Source: an uncultured Sphingorhabdus sp. (lineage in GTDB: Bacteria; Pseudomonadota; Alphaproteobacteria; Sphingomonadales; Sphingomonadaceae). Taken from it: 64,000 nucleotides of DNA. Under the pieces are notes generated by a model that did no database searches, was not told where the DNA came from, and was given only the letters and a program-made list of their open reading frames with translations. Positions 1 through 8,719 of this stretch are shown here, piece by piece (the first letter of the stretch is position 1; the number at the start of each line of letters is the position of its first letter). The translations under genes and the position numbers were made by a program. The DNA lies in the NCBI GenBank assembly GCA_905479715.1, contig CAJQNR010000082.1, positions 1 through 64,000 of the forward strand, read 5' to 3'.

Positions 1-48
1 TAGAGCTTTCGAATCGCGGGCGTGTGCCGGCGCTGAGCATGGGAGGGA

Positions 49-134
49 TGGTGGACAGGATAGGATTCGAACCTATGTACGCTTACACGGGCAGATTTAC
101 AGTCTGCTGCCTTTAACCACTCGGCCACCTGTCC
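49..134 (-). tRNA. tRNA-Tyr (anticodon GTA)
   Basis: Read on the minus strand, the molecule begins GGACAGG at 134 and ends with the matching CCTGTCC, discriminator A and an encoded CCA (complement of 49-51). The anticodon loop reads CTGTAAA, giving anticodon GTA for tyrosine. The long variable arm expected for a class II tRNA fits its length of 86 nt including CCA. It lies divergent from the rRNA methyltransferase gene that follows. Confidence 0.95.
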
Positions 135-270
135 ATCTGGGTACCCAAGGCCGCCATCGGCGACAAGAGCGGCTCAATGACGAAGGGATCGCAAACTGTC
201 AATGCCTGCCCATGCAAATTTGAAGAAAAAAAGGGCTGTCGGCATGAGGCTTACCGGCTAGAGAGCCAAT

Positions 271-1023
271 ATGGCACGCAAGAACAAATCTATAAAGAAA
301 ACTGGTGGTGGTCTTAAATTCTGGGGACGGCACGCAATTGAAGCCGCTCTCGACAATCCGCGCCGGATGATCAAGAAGATCTCTATCACGCGCGAAGCAC
401 TGGCAACGCTCGAGATTCCAGACGATATTGCCGTTGTCATCAGCGATGTAGCGGACCTCGGCCGGGTCATCCCGCGCGATGCGCCGCATCAGGGCATGGT
501 CGCGGATGTCGACCCCCTGCCCGATATCTGGCTGGGCGATATTCTCGACGAACCGACTGATCGACCGTTGCTGCTCCTCGACCAGGTGACCGATCCCCAT
601 AATGTCGGCGCGATCCTTCGGTCTGCCGCCGCGTTCGATGCCGCCGCGATTATCACCCAGGACCGTCATGCTCCGCCCGAATCGGGTGTCCTGGCAAAAT
701 CCGCATCGGGCGCTCTGGAAATCGTCCCGTGGGTCCGGGTGGTCAACCTGTCCCGCGCGCTCGACGAGATTGCCGAAGCCGGCTATTGGCGGATCGGCAT
801 GGACGGAGATGCCAGCGACGAGCTGGAAGGCGCGATGGGAAGCGGCAAGCTGGCGCTGGTGATGGGCGCGGAAGGCGAAGGGCTGCGGCAGAATGTAGCG
901 GCCCATTGCGACGTGCTGGCGCGCTTGCCGATGAGCAGCAGGATGGAAAGCCTCAACGTATCCAATGCGGCTGCCATTGCTTTGTATGCTGCCTACACGA
1001 GAAATGGGGGAAGCGATCAATGA
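271..1023 (+). CDS. rlmB: TrmH/SpoU-family 23S rRNA 2'-O-methyltransferase (RlmB-like)
   Basis: The 250-residue protein has the three SPOUT motifs of the SpoU family: a motif-1 segment around residues 95-112 (DQVTDPHNVGAILRSAAAF), a motif-2 segment with LVMGAEGEGL near residue 195, and the motif-3 run MESLNVSNAAAIALY near the C-terminus that forms the knot binding S-adenosylmethionine. A basic N-terminus (KNKSIKK) and an N-terminal substrate-binding domain precede the catalytic part, as in RlmB, which methylates G2251 of 23S rRNA. The exact target nucleotide is inferred from the family. Its stop codon overlaps the start of the next gene by four bases (ATGA), so it is probably cotranscribed with the lipoprotein pair, an unexpected partnership. 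Confidence 0.88.
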   Translation: MARKNKSIKKTGGGLKFWGRHAIEAALDNPRRMIKKISITREALATLEIPDDIAVVISDVADLGRVIPRDAPHQGMVADVDPLPDIWLGDILDEPTDRPLLLLDQVTDPHNVGAILRSAAAFDAAAIITQDRHAPPESGVLAKSASGALEIVPWVRVVNLSRALDEIAEAGYWRIGMDGDASDELEGAMGSGKLALVMGAEGEGLRQNVAAHCDVLARLPMSSRMESLNVSNAAAIALYAAYTRNGGSDQ

Positions 1024-1919
1024 CCATTTTTGCAAAACTGGTCGCGGCTGTCTCTGCGCCTCTGCTGCTCACTGGCTGTCTGGTCACGCCCGGAGCATTT
1101 GAATCCGAACTGGTCCTGCAACAGAATGGCGAATTCTCCTTTTCTTACGAAGGTGAAATCTCGGTTTTGGGCATGCAAAAGCTGGTCAATCTCGCAGCAA
1201 AGTCGGAAGAAGAGGACTTTATACCTCTATGCTATGAAAATAGCTGGATGGAAGAAGCCGCATATCAAGAGTGGCAAGCCGTTCAATCCGGCGATGACGA
1301 AATCCGGGAATGTACCGAAGAAGAAGCCGCAGAACAGCTTGCCGAAAAGAAGCGTGAAAACGAAAAAATGACCGGCCTGTTTCAGGCGCTATTCGGCGGT
1401 GTGGACCCGTCCACGCCGGATGCCCTGAAAGAACTGGTCGAACGAACCAGAAAGCAAAAAGGCTGGGAACAGATCGATCATCGCAGCGATGGTATTTTCG
1501 ATGTGAAATATGCAATCAGCGGGCGGCTGGATCGAAATTTTGCCTTTCCCCATTTCGAACAGGCCAAGGGCGCGACCGCCTTTGTCGAAGCGATCGTCCG
1601 CAAGGATGACAAAATCCGTATCGAGGCCCCTGGTTTTGCGCAAATCGAAGAGAGTAGCGGCATTATGCAGCTCAGCACGCTCGCGGCGATAGGCGAGGAG
1701 GAAAGCGAACCGGAAGGCTTTACCGAAGACGAAAAATCACCGCTGCCCGCCGGATTCACGAAACCGAATGGCACGTTCAAGATCACAACCAATGCCGAGA
1801 TTTTGACCAACAATACCGAGGAAGGGCCGGAAACCGATGGCGACATGAAAGTTCTTCTTTGGAATATCACCGAACGAACAAAATCACCGCCAATGGCACT
1901 GTTCAAAATCATTGGCTGA
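1020..1919 (+). CDS. Putative lipoprotein, first of a tandem pair
   Basis: A 299-residue protein with a lipoprotein signal: a short positive N-terminus, a hydrophobic stretch and a lipobox LLTGC near residue 20. The start at 1020 overlaps the rlmB stop (ATGA); the reading frame stays open upstream inside rlmB, but only this start puts a signal peptide at the N-terminus. After the lipid-anchored Cys comes a segment beginning VTPGAFESEL, closely matching the start of the next protein. The middle is rich in Glu and Lys (about residues 60-130) and absent from the paralogue. I recognise no named domain. Likely an outer-membrane-anchored periplasmic protein of unknown function; the stop lies 25 bases before the next start. 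Confidence 0.8.
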   Translation: MTIFAKLVAAVSAPLLLTGCLVTPGAFESELVLQQNGEFSFSYEGEISVLGMQKLVNLAAKSEEEDFIPLCYENSWMEEAAYQEWQAVQSGDDEIRECTEEEAAEQLAEKKRENEKMTGLFQALFGGVDPSTPDALKELVERTRKQKGWEQIDHRSDGIFDVKYAISGRLDRNFAFPHFEQAKGATAFVEAIVRKDDKIRIEAPGFAQIEESSGIMQLSTLAAIGEEESEPEGFTEDEKSPLPAGFTKPNGTFKITTNAEILTNNTEEGPETDGDMKVLLWNITERTKSPPMALFKIIG

Positions 1920-1944
1920 CCGAAGCGACAAGGAGAACCGGCTT

Positions 1945-2679
1945 ATGAAGCTGTTTGCAAAATTATTCGTAATTGTGGCCGCACCATTGCTGCTTGCGGG
2001 TTGCCTGCTCATTCCGGGAAAGTTCGAGTCGCAATTGCGATTGATGAACGACGGGACCTATAGCTTTACCTATAATGGCCAGATGCAGTTGGCCAGCGAC
2101 AACGACAAATCAATGCCACCCCAATCAGGGGATTCAGACGAAGTAGGGCAAAAGCAATCTGACCCGAAACGGGCTGCAATGAGCGAAATTTTCGGTGGGG
2201 CAGTGCCCGGAGATGACGAAGGCCTGAAAAAATTCGCCGCGCAACTCGCTAAATATGACGGCTGGAACAAGGTGGAATATGTCGGAGACAATCTGTTCGA
2301 GGTCGAATATGCGATGAGCGGCAATTTCGACCAGATGTTCTCTTTTCCCACGATCCCCGGCGCGATCATGCAATTTCCGTTCGTTCAGATCGTCCGGCGA
2401 AGCGGCGGAGAACTCGAAATACTGACGCCCGCAATGGCAGGACAGGCCTCACTGGCCAGTCCGATGGCACCGATGATGATGGGCGCCAGCGGATCGAAAG
2501 AATCAAAAATGCAGCCGATTGACGGGACATTCACCATCGTGACCGACGGCGAAGTGCTGGTCAACAACACCCAGGACGGCCTGACCGTCAGCGGTTCGAC
2601 AAAAAATATGCGATGGAAGGTGGATAGCACCACCGGCCCGGATGGCAGCCCGCGCGCGATTATCAAATTAGCCAAATAG
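1945..2679 (+). CDS. Putative lipoprotein, second of a tandem pair
   Basis: A 244-residue lipoprotein with lipobox LLAGC near residue 20. I start it at the ATG at 1945 because AGGAG sits at 1931-1935; a longer in-frame extension to 1912 would push the signal peptide inward. Its N-terminus (FAKLFVIVAAPLLLAGC, then IPGKFESQL) parallels the preceding gene, as do the C-terminal strand patterns (DGTFTIVTDGEVLVNNTQDG against the NGTFKITTNAEILTNNTEEG segment of its neighbour), so the two arose by tandem duplication. It lacks the Glu/Lys-rich insert. Function unknown. A strong bidirectional terminator follows directly. Confidence 0.82.
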   Translation: MKLFAKLFVIVAAPLLLAGCLLIPGKFESQLRLMNDGTYSFTYNGQMQLASDNDKSMPPQSGDSDEVGQKQSDPKRAAMSEIFGGAVPGDDEGLKKFAAQLAKYDGWNKVEYVGDNLFEVEYAMSGNFDQMFSFPTIPGAIMQFPFVQIVRRSGGELEILTPAMAGQASLASPMAPMMMGASGSKESKMQPIDGTFTIVTDGEVLVNNTQDGLTVSGSTKNMRWKVDSTTGPDGSPRAIIKLAK

Positions 2680-2693
2680 TCTGGTCACCAGAC

Positions 2694-2732
2694 AAAAAAA
2701 TGGGGGCTGCTGAAAAGCGCCCCCATTTTTTT
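2694..2732. terminator. Bidirectional intrinsic terminator
   Basis: A seven-A run is followed by a stem with TGGGGGC pairing with GCCCCCA around a short loop, then a seven-T run. The symmetric A and T tracts let it terminate both the lipoprotein pair on the plus strand and the convergent ferredoxin gene on the minus strand. Confidence 0.9.
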
Positions 2733-2747
2733 GTCGGTCATAAAGGA

Positions 2748-3065
2748 TCAGTCTTCTTCAGCGATCCGGACTTTCAGACCGTCAAGATCATCAGACAGTT
2801 CAATCTGGCAGCTGAGCCGAGAAAATTCGTCGCGGTGATCGCTGCTTTCCAGCAGATCATCTTCATCTTCGCTCATTTCCGGCAATTTGGCTTTCCATTC
2901 AGCGTCGACATGGACGTGGCAGGTCGCACAGGAGCAGCAGCCGCCGCATAGAGCCAACAGCTCATCAAAGCCATTGTCGCGAATCGCCTCCATGACGCTG
3001 ATTCCGCTGTCGACGGAAACCGCCTTTTCTTCTCCGTCGCGGCCGGTTACGTGAATCGTTGGCAT
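2748..3065 (-). CDS. [2Fe-2S] ferredoxin, adrenodoxin-like
   Basis: A 105-residue soluble ferredoxin. The cluster ligands appear as C40-x5-C46-x2-C49 and C86, in the segment [15 protein letters not shown] and the later LSCQIEL; C43 and C44 are extra cysteines inside the loop. The acidic stretch SEDEDDLLE around residues 65-73 resembles the partner-binding helix of adrenodoxin/putidaredoxin-type ferredoxins, which pass single electrons to cytochromes P450 or take part in Fe-S assembly. No P450 or reductase gene is adjacent, so the partner is unknown. The gene stands alone, convergent with the lipoprotein pair. Confidence 0.9.
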   Translation of the reverse strand: MPTIHVTGRDGEEKAVSVDSGISVMEAIRDNGFDELLALCGGCCSCATCHVHVDAEWKAKLPEMSEDEDDLLESSDHRDEFSRLSCQIELSDDLDGLKVRIAEED

Positions 3066-3160
3066 AGTTACCCCTTAGTAGTGACTGTTAATTGAAAATC
3101 CCGCACGCTATGTCCGGCCCGTTAAAAAGAATCAAGGGCCGAAACAAGGACCGATAGTCA

Positions 3161-3778
3161 ATGGGCCTATCAAAAGAAGCGATTAAAGCCGGACTGGACC
3201 ATGTCAGCGGGATCGAACCGATGCTGGCGGCGGCGGTCGCGCAGTCCGGCTATCCCGAACCCCGGATCCGGCCAGAGGGCTATGAGACACTGCTGCGCAC
3301 CATCGTCGGCCAGCAGGTCAGCGTGGCTTCGGCGGCAGCGGTCTGGAACAAGCTGGAAGCGCGACTGGGCAACGGTTGCCCGGCGGAAGCACTGATCACT
3401 ACGGAATTTGACGAACTGCGCGCCTGCGGCCTGTCGCGCCAGAAACAGGGCTATGCGAGAAGCCTCGCGGAACTGATCCTCTCCGGCGGGCTTGATCTCG
3501 ACAATCTGCCACAGGATGATGAAGAGGCAATCGCTCTGCTGACCAGAGTCAAGGGCATCGGTCGCTGGTCTGCAGAAATCTATCTGCTGTTTGCGCAGGG
3601 TCGTCCCGATATCTGGCCCGCCGGCGATCTTGCGATTCAGGTCGGCGTCGGCAATTTTCTCGGCCTGCCCGAGCGGCCTTCGGAAAAAGATATCCGCGAC
3701 ATCGCGAAAATGTGGTCACCGCATCGCGGCGCCGTGGCGATTTTCACATGGCACCATTATCATGTCATGGTGATGTAG
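3161..3778 (+). CDS. alkA: DNA-3-methyladenine glycosylase II (AlkA-like)
   Basis: A 205-residue helix-hairpin-helix GPD glycosylase. The hairpin and catalytic segment is visible as VKGIGRWSAEIYLL followed by PAGDLAIQVG, where the Asp of PAGD is the expected catalytic residue. An upstream segment (LLRTIVGQQVS, about residues 45-55) matches the conserved helix of the family. It would excise alkylated purines to start base excision repair. It lacks the N-terminal beta domain of Escherichia coli AlkA, as is common in short alphaproteobacterial forms. AAGGA lies ten bases ahead of the ATG. It stands alone, with a 16-base gap to the convergent SDR gene. Confidence 0.85.
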   Translation: MGLSKEAIKAGLDHVSGIEPMLAAAVAQSGYPEPRIRPEGYETLLRTIVGQQVSVASAAAVWNKLEARLGNGCPAEALITTEFDELRACGLSRQKQGYARSLAELILSGGLDLDNLPQDDEEAIALLTRVKGIGRWSAEIYLLFAQGRPDIWPAGDLAIQVGVGNFLGLPERPSEKDIRDIAKMWSPHRGAVAIFTWHHYHVMVM

Positions 3779-3794
3779 GCTTGGAGTCAGGCCC

Positions 3795-4571
3795 CTAGAT
3801 ATCGAGCGGGTGGTTCCACCAGGCGGTATCGGTAAAGGCGCGCATATCGAGTTCGAAGGTCCAGGCCGAGCGATGCTGGTGCGCGATATGGAAATAGGTG
3901 TCGGCAATCGCCCCCGGCTCCATGATCTCGTCCCTGCCATTGGCTTTGGCTTCCCGCAATTTTGCAAACTGCTCCGGACCAAGCAATTTGCCCAATGTAT
4001 CCGGTGCGTTGACGGCGCTGTCGATCAATATATGCGCGACATGGATATTCTGCGACGCAAATTCCGCGTTCAGGGTCTGGCAGAGCATCCGCCGCCCGCC
4101 CATGGCGGCGGCATGGCTATGTTGTCCGGCATTGCCGCGCATCGCGGACGTGGCAGAGGTCACCAGCAGTGTCCCTCCTCCGCGGCCCGCCATTTTCGGG
4201 AAGAGTTTCTGCGCCACCCGGAACACGCCAAATGTGCCCATCCGCCAACCCAGTTCGAAGGTCTTGGGCGGCGTGTCGACCAGCGGCCGATTGCCGATCT
4301 GCGCTCCGAGATTATAGACCAGTACCTTGATCGCTCCGATATCCGCTTCGACCTCGTCGATGAGCGTCTCGATCGCCCCGTCTTCCACCGCGTTGAGCAA
4401 ATGGCCCGAGGCCTTGCCACCGGCGGCCTCGATTTCGGCGACCAAATTGTCGAGACCATCCTGATTGCTGCGGCGGCATAGAGCGACGTGATAGCCATCT
4501 TGCGCAAAACGCTTGCCGACATGACCGCCAATGCCGGCGCCTGCCCCGATGATCATGCAAACGTCGGTCAT
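3795..4571 (-). CDS. SDR-family protein lacking the YxxxK active site
   Basis: A 258-residue short-chain dehydrogenase/reductase fold. The N-terminal nucleotide-binding glycine motif is clear (GAGAGIGGHVGKRF). The rest of the active site is unusual: the NNAG position reads YNLGA. Where a classical SDR has YxxxK, alignment backwards from the helix ending LNAEF gives HAAAM, so both catalytic Tyr and Lys seem absent. It may bind NAD(P) without classical SDR chemistry. The gene follows the exported protein gene by 19 bases with AAGG ahead of the start, so it may be the last gene of the ABC transporter operon. Confidence 0.75.
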   Translation of the reverse strand: MTDVCMIIGAGAGIGGHVGKRFAQDGYHVALCRRSNQDGLDNLVAEIEAAGGKASGHLLNAVEDGAIETLIDEVEADIGAIKVLVYNLGAQIGNRPLVDTPPKTFELGWRMGTFGVFRVAQKLFPKMAGRGGGTLLVTSATSAMRGNAGQHSHAAAMGGRRMLCQTLNAEFASQNIHVAHILIDSAVNAPDTLGKLLGPEQFAKLREAKANGRDEIMEPGAIADTYFHIAHQHRSAWTFELDMRAFTDTAWWNHPLDI

Positions 4572-4590
4572 ATCGCGTGCCTTTATATTA

Positions 4591-5121
4591 TCATTTCAGA
4601 AACGGATTGAGTTTCATCACCTCTTCCATGAAGGAGCGGGGCTTTTTCCAGTTGGCGGTTTTCAGATTGGTTTTCAGGTCAAGCGTCTTGATCACGTCAT
4701 TGATGAAATGAACGCAATTGCGTTTGTTGAGACTGTAGCTTTTCTGGGGAATATCCTGCCATTTTTTTACAACAGCCATCAGTCTGCGATATTTCGCATC
4801 GTCGATTTTGACGGTAAAATGCGGATTGCTGCTGGCGATATATTTCGCCGATGGCGCCTTTACGTGACCGTTGACCGAGCCGAACAATATGCCGGGCGAC
4901 ACGTTGATCGCGGTAAAGCCGAAAGCGGTATCCACCTTCTTGCCATCGGACAATTCCCCCTTTGCGACAAAGAAAGCATGCGGGAAATTCTTGCCGAAAT
5001 CATGCGAGTAGAACGTAACATTCACATCGGCGCGCGCAGCAACCGAAAAGCTCGCGATGAAAAACATTGCCGCCAGAAGGGCCATTCTCGCCAAAGTTGC
5101 AAAACCAGATTTCACGTTCAT
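4591..5121 (-). CDS. Exported protein of unknown function, possible permuted papain-like fold
   Basis: A 176-residue protein with a Sec signal peptide (hydrophobic residues about 10-28, cleavage near AARAD). The mature part has a conserved-looking His in HAFFVAKG early on and NCVHFINDVI near residue 140. The order His first, Cys second recalls circularly permuted papain-like proteins such as the PPPDE and LRAT groups, but this is only a pattern match and I recognise no named family. Its start overlaps the stop of the permease-binding-protein fusion by four bases, so it is translationally coupled to an osmoprotectant-type ABC transporter. Its role there is unknown. Confidence 0.65.
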   Translation of the reverse strand: MNVKSGFATLARMALLAAMFFIASFSVAARADVNVTFYSHDFGKNFPHAFFVAKGELSDGKKVDTAFGFTAINVSPGILFGSVNGHVKAPSAKYIASSNPHFTVKIDDAKYRRLMAVVKKWQDIPQKSYSLNKRNCVHFINDVIKTLDLKTNLKTANWKKPRSFMEEVMKLNPFLK

Positions 5122-6653
5122 TCCCTCAACTTCCCGTTCAGCCAGCTTGCGGCTTGCCTTGCTGTTTTCTTGTCGTCCGTGCGATCGACCATATAATTGG
5201 CTTCCCGCATAACTTCCACTGTGATCGCACCGATCAACGGATTTAATGCCGCAACAAATTTCTCATCGCCAGCGCGTTTCGGAGCGAGCAGCACGATCGC
5301 CTCATAGGATGGGACAGCCTCTTTGGGGTCTTCCAGCACGACAAAATTGTTCGCCGCTATCCTGCCGTCGGATGAAAAGGCGGAAATGACGTCGACTTCA
5401 CCGCTGGCGAGGGCCGGGTACATGAAGGTCGGGCTGAATGAACGCGCATCCTTGAAGCGGATCGGATAGGCATTCTGAACCATTTCCCACTCGGGCCGTT
5501 CGAGAAATTCGACATCCGTGCCGAAATTGAAATCGCTCGACACCCGGGCAAGATCATCCAGTGTCTTCAGCGTCTTTTGGCGAGCGTCTTCGGGCCTTAC
5601 AGCAAAGGCATAGGTATTTTCAAATCCCAGCGCGCCCAGCATCTTGACCCCGTGATTGGCGCTGCTCCATTGCGCGATCATATCGAGCATCACCGTTTTC
5701 GGCTGGCTATCGGTGCGTTCCATCTGGTTGGTCCACAAAGTCCCAGAATAGTCGACATAGACGTCGATATCACCCTTCGACAGCGCCTGATAAACAACGG
5801 CAGACCCCAGCCCGTCACGGTAACGGACCTTATAGCCGGCCTCTTCCAGCCGCGATCCGATCAATCGCGCGAGAATATATTGCTCGGAAAACCCCTTGGC
5901 CCCGATTATCACAACATTGTCGCGGGCAATCATCAGCGGCAGCGTCGCGATCAGCAAGCCCGCAGCGATGAGGGCCATTCCCGCCCATGCCAATATCTTT
6001 CGCCGTTCGCGGATGCCGCGCTCGATCAATCCGAGCAACAGATCAACCGAGATCGCCAGAGCGGCGGAAAACAGACAACCGGTCAGCACCAGTGTCCAGT
6101 TCTGTGTCTGCAGACCGGCAAAGATCAGATCGCCGAGGCTGGGCTGGCCAACCGTGGTGGACAGCGTCGCCGCGCCGATGGTCCAGACCGCAGCAGTACG
6201 AATGCCGGCCATGATCGTCGGCGCGGCGAGCGGCGCTTCGACCAGATAGAGCTTCTGCCCCCTGGTCATGCCGAGACCGTCCGCCGCTTCGGTGATCGCT
6301 GGATCGACGGCAGACAATCCGGTCACCGCATTGCGCAGGATCGGTAACAACGCATAAAGCGTCAACGCAAGCAGCGCGGGCAAAAATCCGAAAGCGGATA
6401 TCCCGCCGCCCAGCAAGGCCGAAAGACCGAGCAGCAACGGATAGAATAGCGCCAGCAGCGCCAGTCCGGGGATCGTCTGGACAAGACTGGCCAGGGTCAG
6501 GGCAACCGCAGCAACTTTCGGTGACCGCGCTGCCCAGATCGCCAGCGGTAGACAAATGAGCATCGCCAGAAACAGCGCGGACACGCTGATCTGGACATGG
6601 GCGGCGAGCAGCTCGGGTACGCGCGAAAAGGCCCGTTGCCACGCTTCGGTCAT
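5118..6653 (-). CDS. ABC transporter permease fused to substrate-binding protein (OpuB/OsmF-like)
   Basis: A 511-residue fusion. Residues about 1-220 form a multi-pass permease with the conserved cytoplasmic loop (AITEAADGLGMTRGQKL) that contacts the ATPase. After another membrane segment near residues 225-242, residues about 250-511 form a periplasmic binding protein of the quaternary-amine type: VVIIGAKGFSEQYILARLIG, then GDIDVYVDYSGTLW. Families of this shape (OpuBC, OsmF, EgtU) bind glycine betaine, choline, carnitine or ergothioneine; I cannot choose among these. It overlaps both the upstream ATPase gene and the downstream exported protein gene by four bases. Confidence 0.88.
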   Translation of the reverse strand: MTEAWQRAFSRVPELLAAHVQISVSALFLAMLICLPLAIWAARSPKVAAVALTLASLVQTIPGLALLALFYPLLLGLSALLGGGISAFGFLPALLALTLYALLPILRNAVTGLSAVDPAITEAADGLGMTRGQKLYLVEAPLAAPTIMAGIRTAAVWTIGAATLSTTVGQPSLGDLIFAGLQTQNWTLVLTGCLFSAALAISVDLLLGLIERGIRERRKILAWAGMALIAAGLLIATLPLMIARDNVVIIGAKGFSEQYILARLIGSRLEEAGYKVRYRDGLGSAVVYQALSKGDIDVYVDYSGTLWTNQMERTDSQPKTVMLDMIAQWSSANHGVKMLGALGFENTYAFAVRPEDARQKTLKTLDDLARVSSDFNFGTDVEFLERPEWEMVQNAYPIRFKDARSFSPTFMYPALASGEVDVISAFSSDGRIAANNFVVLEDPKEAVPSYEAIVLLAPKRAGDEKFVAALNPLIGAITVEVMREANYMVDRTDDKKTARQAASWLNGKLRE

Positions 6654-7423
6654 GCCGATTTGCCCAGTGCGATCAGATGAGCCGCCTGCGCGCGCGGGAT
6701 GGCAACCAGTGCCTCCGCTTCTGCGCCGACATTGCCCGACAGCAATTGGGCAGGCGTGGCATCGGCCTTTATCTGCCCACCCTCCATTACCAAAATCCGG
6801 TCGGCGAGATAGAGCGCCTCCGCCATGTCATGAGTGACGATGATCGTCGTCAGGCCGAGTTTTTCATGCAGCGCCTTATATTGATCGGTGAGATTGTCGC
6901 GGGTGACCGGGTCGAGCGCACCAAAAGGTTCGTCCATCAGCATCAGCCCCGGTCGCGTCGCCAGCGCGCGGGCCACGCCTACCCTCTGTTGCTGGCCACC
7001 GCTCAGCTGATCAGGCATGCGGGAGGCCATGGCCTGTGGCAATTCGACGAGATCAAGCAATGCGGCCACCCGGGCCGCCCTGCCCTCTTTCTCGCCAGCG
7101 AGCTCCAGCCCGATCGCAATATTGCGCGCTATCGTCATATGCGGAAACAGACCGATATTCTGGCAAACATAGCCGATTCGGCGGCGCAGGATATGGGGAT
7201 CGATCGAGTCGACTGCTTCGTCACCGATGCGGATTGTGCCGCTACTTGGTTCTACAAGCCGGTTGATCATCTTGAGCAAGGTGGATTTTCCGGATCCGGA
7301 CAGCCCGACCAGAGCCACCAGACTGCCCGCCGCGATTTCCAGCGATACCGAATCAACCGCGCGGACCGTACCGTAATCGCGGCTCGCCTTGTGCAGACTG
7401 ATGGAAGGACCGGAGACAGGCAT
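6650..7423 (-). CDS. ABC transporter ATP-binding protein, osmoprotectant type
   Basis: The ATPase has Walker A GLSGSGKST, the Q-loop region, signature LSGGQQQR and Walker B LMLMDEP, followed by the switch His in IIVTHD. The segment MINRLVEPSSG is typical of the ProV/OpuCA group. I start it at the only in-frame ATG at 7423 (257 residues); an extension to a TTG at 7483 is possible. It lacks the C-terminal CBS pair of many OpuCA proteins. It is the first gene of a run with the permease-binding-protein fusion, the exported protein and probably the SDR, and would drive uptake of the bound solute. Confidence 0.88.
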   Translation of the reverse strand: MPVSGPSISLHKASRDYGTVRAVDSVSLEIAAGSLVALVGLSGSGKSTLLKMINRLVEPSSGTIRIGDEAVDSIDPHILRRRIGYVCQNIGLFPHMTIARNIAIGLELAGEKEGRAARVAALLDLVELPQAMASRMPDQLSGGQQQRVGVARALATRPGLMLMDEPFGALDPVTRDNLTDQYKALHEKLGLTTIIVTHDMAEALYLADRILVMEGGQIKADATPAQLLSGNVGAEAEALVAIPRAQAAHLIALGKSA

Positions 7424-7532
7424 CGGGATATATAGTGACGCCCTTTCATCTGCTTGTCCAACTTCGCTTGACGTTCGCGTCAAAAACCGCTCGAATATAC
7501 ATCAATGTTAATAAGAAACTGGGAGCGGGAAC

Positions 7533-8366
7533 ATGGGCTATCAAAGCGGACAAAAGACTATTTTCATCACCGGCGGGGCCTCTGGTCTGGGGCGCGAGGT
7601 CGGTCGCTATTTTGCCGACAAAGGCTGGTTCATCGGTATCGCCGACGTCAATGACGCGGGCATGGCCGAAAGCGCGGCGCTTCTGCCGGAAGGACAAAGC
7701 TCGATCCACAAGCTCGACGTAACCGATCGTGCCCAGTGGAAACAGGCGGTCGCCGATTTCGGCGCAATCACCGGTAACACGATGCATGTCCTGTTCAACA
7801 ATGCCGGCATTGGCGAAGGCGGGCCGATCCACGAAATGGAAGACGCCGCGATAGACCTGATGATCGCAATCAACCTGACCGGCGTGATCAGCGGTACCCG
7901 CGCTTGTTTCGACATGCTGAAAAACACGCACGACAGCTGCATACTCTACACCGCATCGGCAGCGGGTATCTACGGGGTGTCCGATCTCAGCGTCTATAGC
8001 GCTACCAAATTCGCGGTGCGCGGCCTCGCCGAATCGCATGATATCGAATTGCGCAAATTTGGCATCAAGTCGCGCTCGCTGATGCCGGGCTTCATCGACA
8101 CCAATATCATTTCCAATGTTGTCGAAGGCACTAACCAGAGCGGGAAGGAACGACTGGAAGAGGCCGGCGTCATGGTTAGCCCTGTGTCGATCATCGGTCC
8201 GGCGGCCTGGAACGCCGTACATGGCGACAAGGTCCACACACCGGTCAATAAAATGGCCAAGCAGCTGGCCTTTGCCGCGCGCTGGATGCCCGGTCGCGTG
8301 CGCAAGCAATCGGTCAGCCTGACCAGCGATCTGGGCGAAGTCCTGGCCGGATCGGAAGAAAAATAG
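7533..8366 (+). CDS. Classical SDR-family oxidoreductase
   Basis: A 277-residue dehydrogenase with all classical SDR elements: TGGASGLGREV for cofactor binding, NNAG at about residue 90, catalytic Ser in YTASAAG, and the YSATK pentapeptide carrying Tyr and Lys. An acidic residue after the second strand (IADVND) favours NAD. The substrate cannot be told from sequence. GGGAG stands shortly upstream of the ATG. The gene diverges from the ABC operon and its stop is only three bases from that of the convergent pterin dehydratase gene. Confidence 0.85.
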   Translation: MGYQSGQKTIFITGGASGLGREVGRYFADKGWFIGIADVNDAGMAESAALLPEGQSSIHKLDVTDRAQWKQAVADFGAITGNTMHVLFNNAGIGEGGPIHEMEDAAIDLMIAINLTGVISGTRACFDMLKNTHDSCILYTASAAGIYGVSDLSVYSATKFAVRGLAESHDIELRKFGIKSRSLMPGFIDTNIISNVVEGTNQSGKERLEEAGVMVSPVSIIGPAAWNAVHGDKVHTPVNKMAKQLAFAARWMPGRVRKQSVSLTSDLGEVLAGSEEK

Positions 8367-8369
8367 CGC

Positions 8370-8666
8370 CTAGGCGCAGCGCTCGATTATGTCCGCCAGC
8401 GCCAGATCACGCTGCGACAATCCGCCCTTTTCACCCGCGTCATGGGTGGTGAGCGTGATATCGACGCGGTTGTAGACGTTGAACCATTCCGGATGATGAT
8501 CGGCCTTTTCCGCGTGCAGGGCGACGCGGGTCATGAAGGCAAAGGCTTCGGTGAAGTCGGAAAATTTGAACGACCGGCTGATCGCATCGCGCTTTGCGTC
8601 ATATTCCCAGTCTGGACGCTTGGCGAGAGCCGCCTTGCGTTCCTCATCGGTCAGTTGCGCTACCAT
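8370..8666 (-). CDS. phhB: Pterin-4a-carbinolamine dehydratase
   Basis: A 98-residue protein, the usual length for this family. The active-site segment reads [20 protein letters not shown], containing the paired histidines and the PEW signature, and is followed by THDAGGLS-like residues (with an EKG insertion) and the closing LALADIIE helix. It dehydrates 4a-hydroxytetrahydropterin, recycling the cofactor of aromatic amino acid hydroxylases. No hydroxylase gene is adjacent here. Confidence 0.93.
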   Translation of the reverse strand: MVAQLTDEERKAALAKRPDWEYDAKRDAISRSFKFSDFTEAFAFMTRVALHAEKADHHPEWFNVYNRVDITLTTHDAGEKGGLSQRDLALADIIERCA

Positions 8667-8719
8667 ATTTATTGCTCCTTGCTTGGCTTTCGCGCCAAAT
8701 CATGTCTTAAGTCTGTGCG

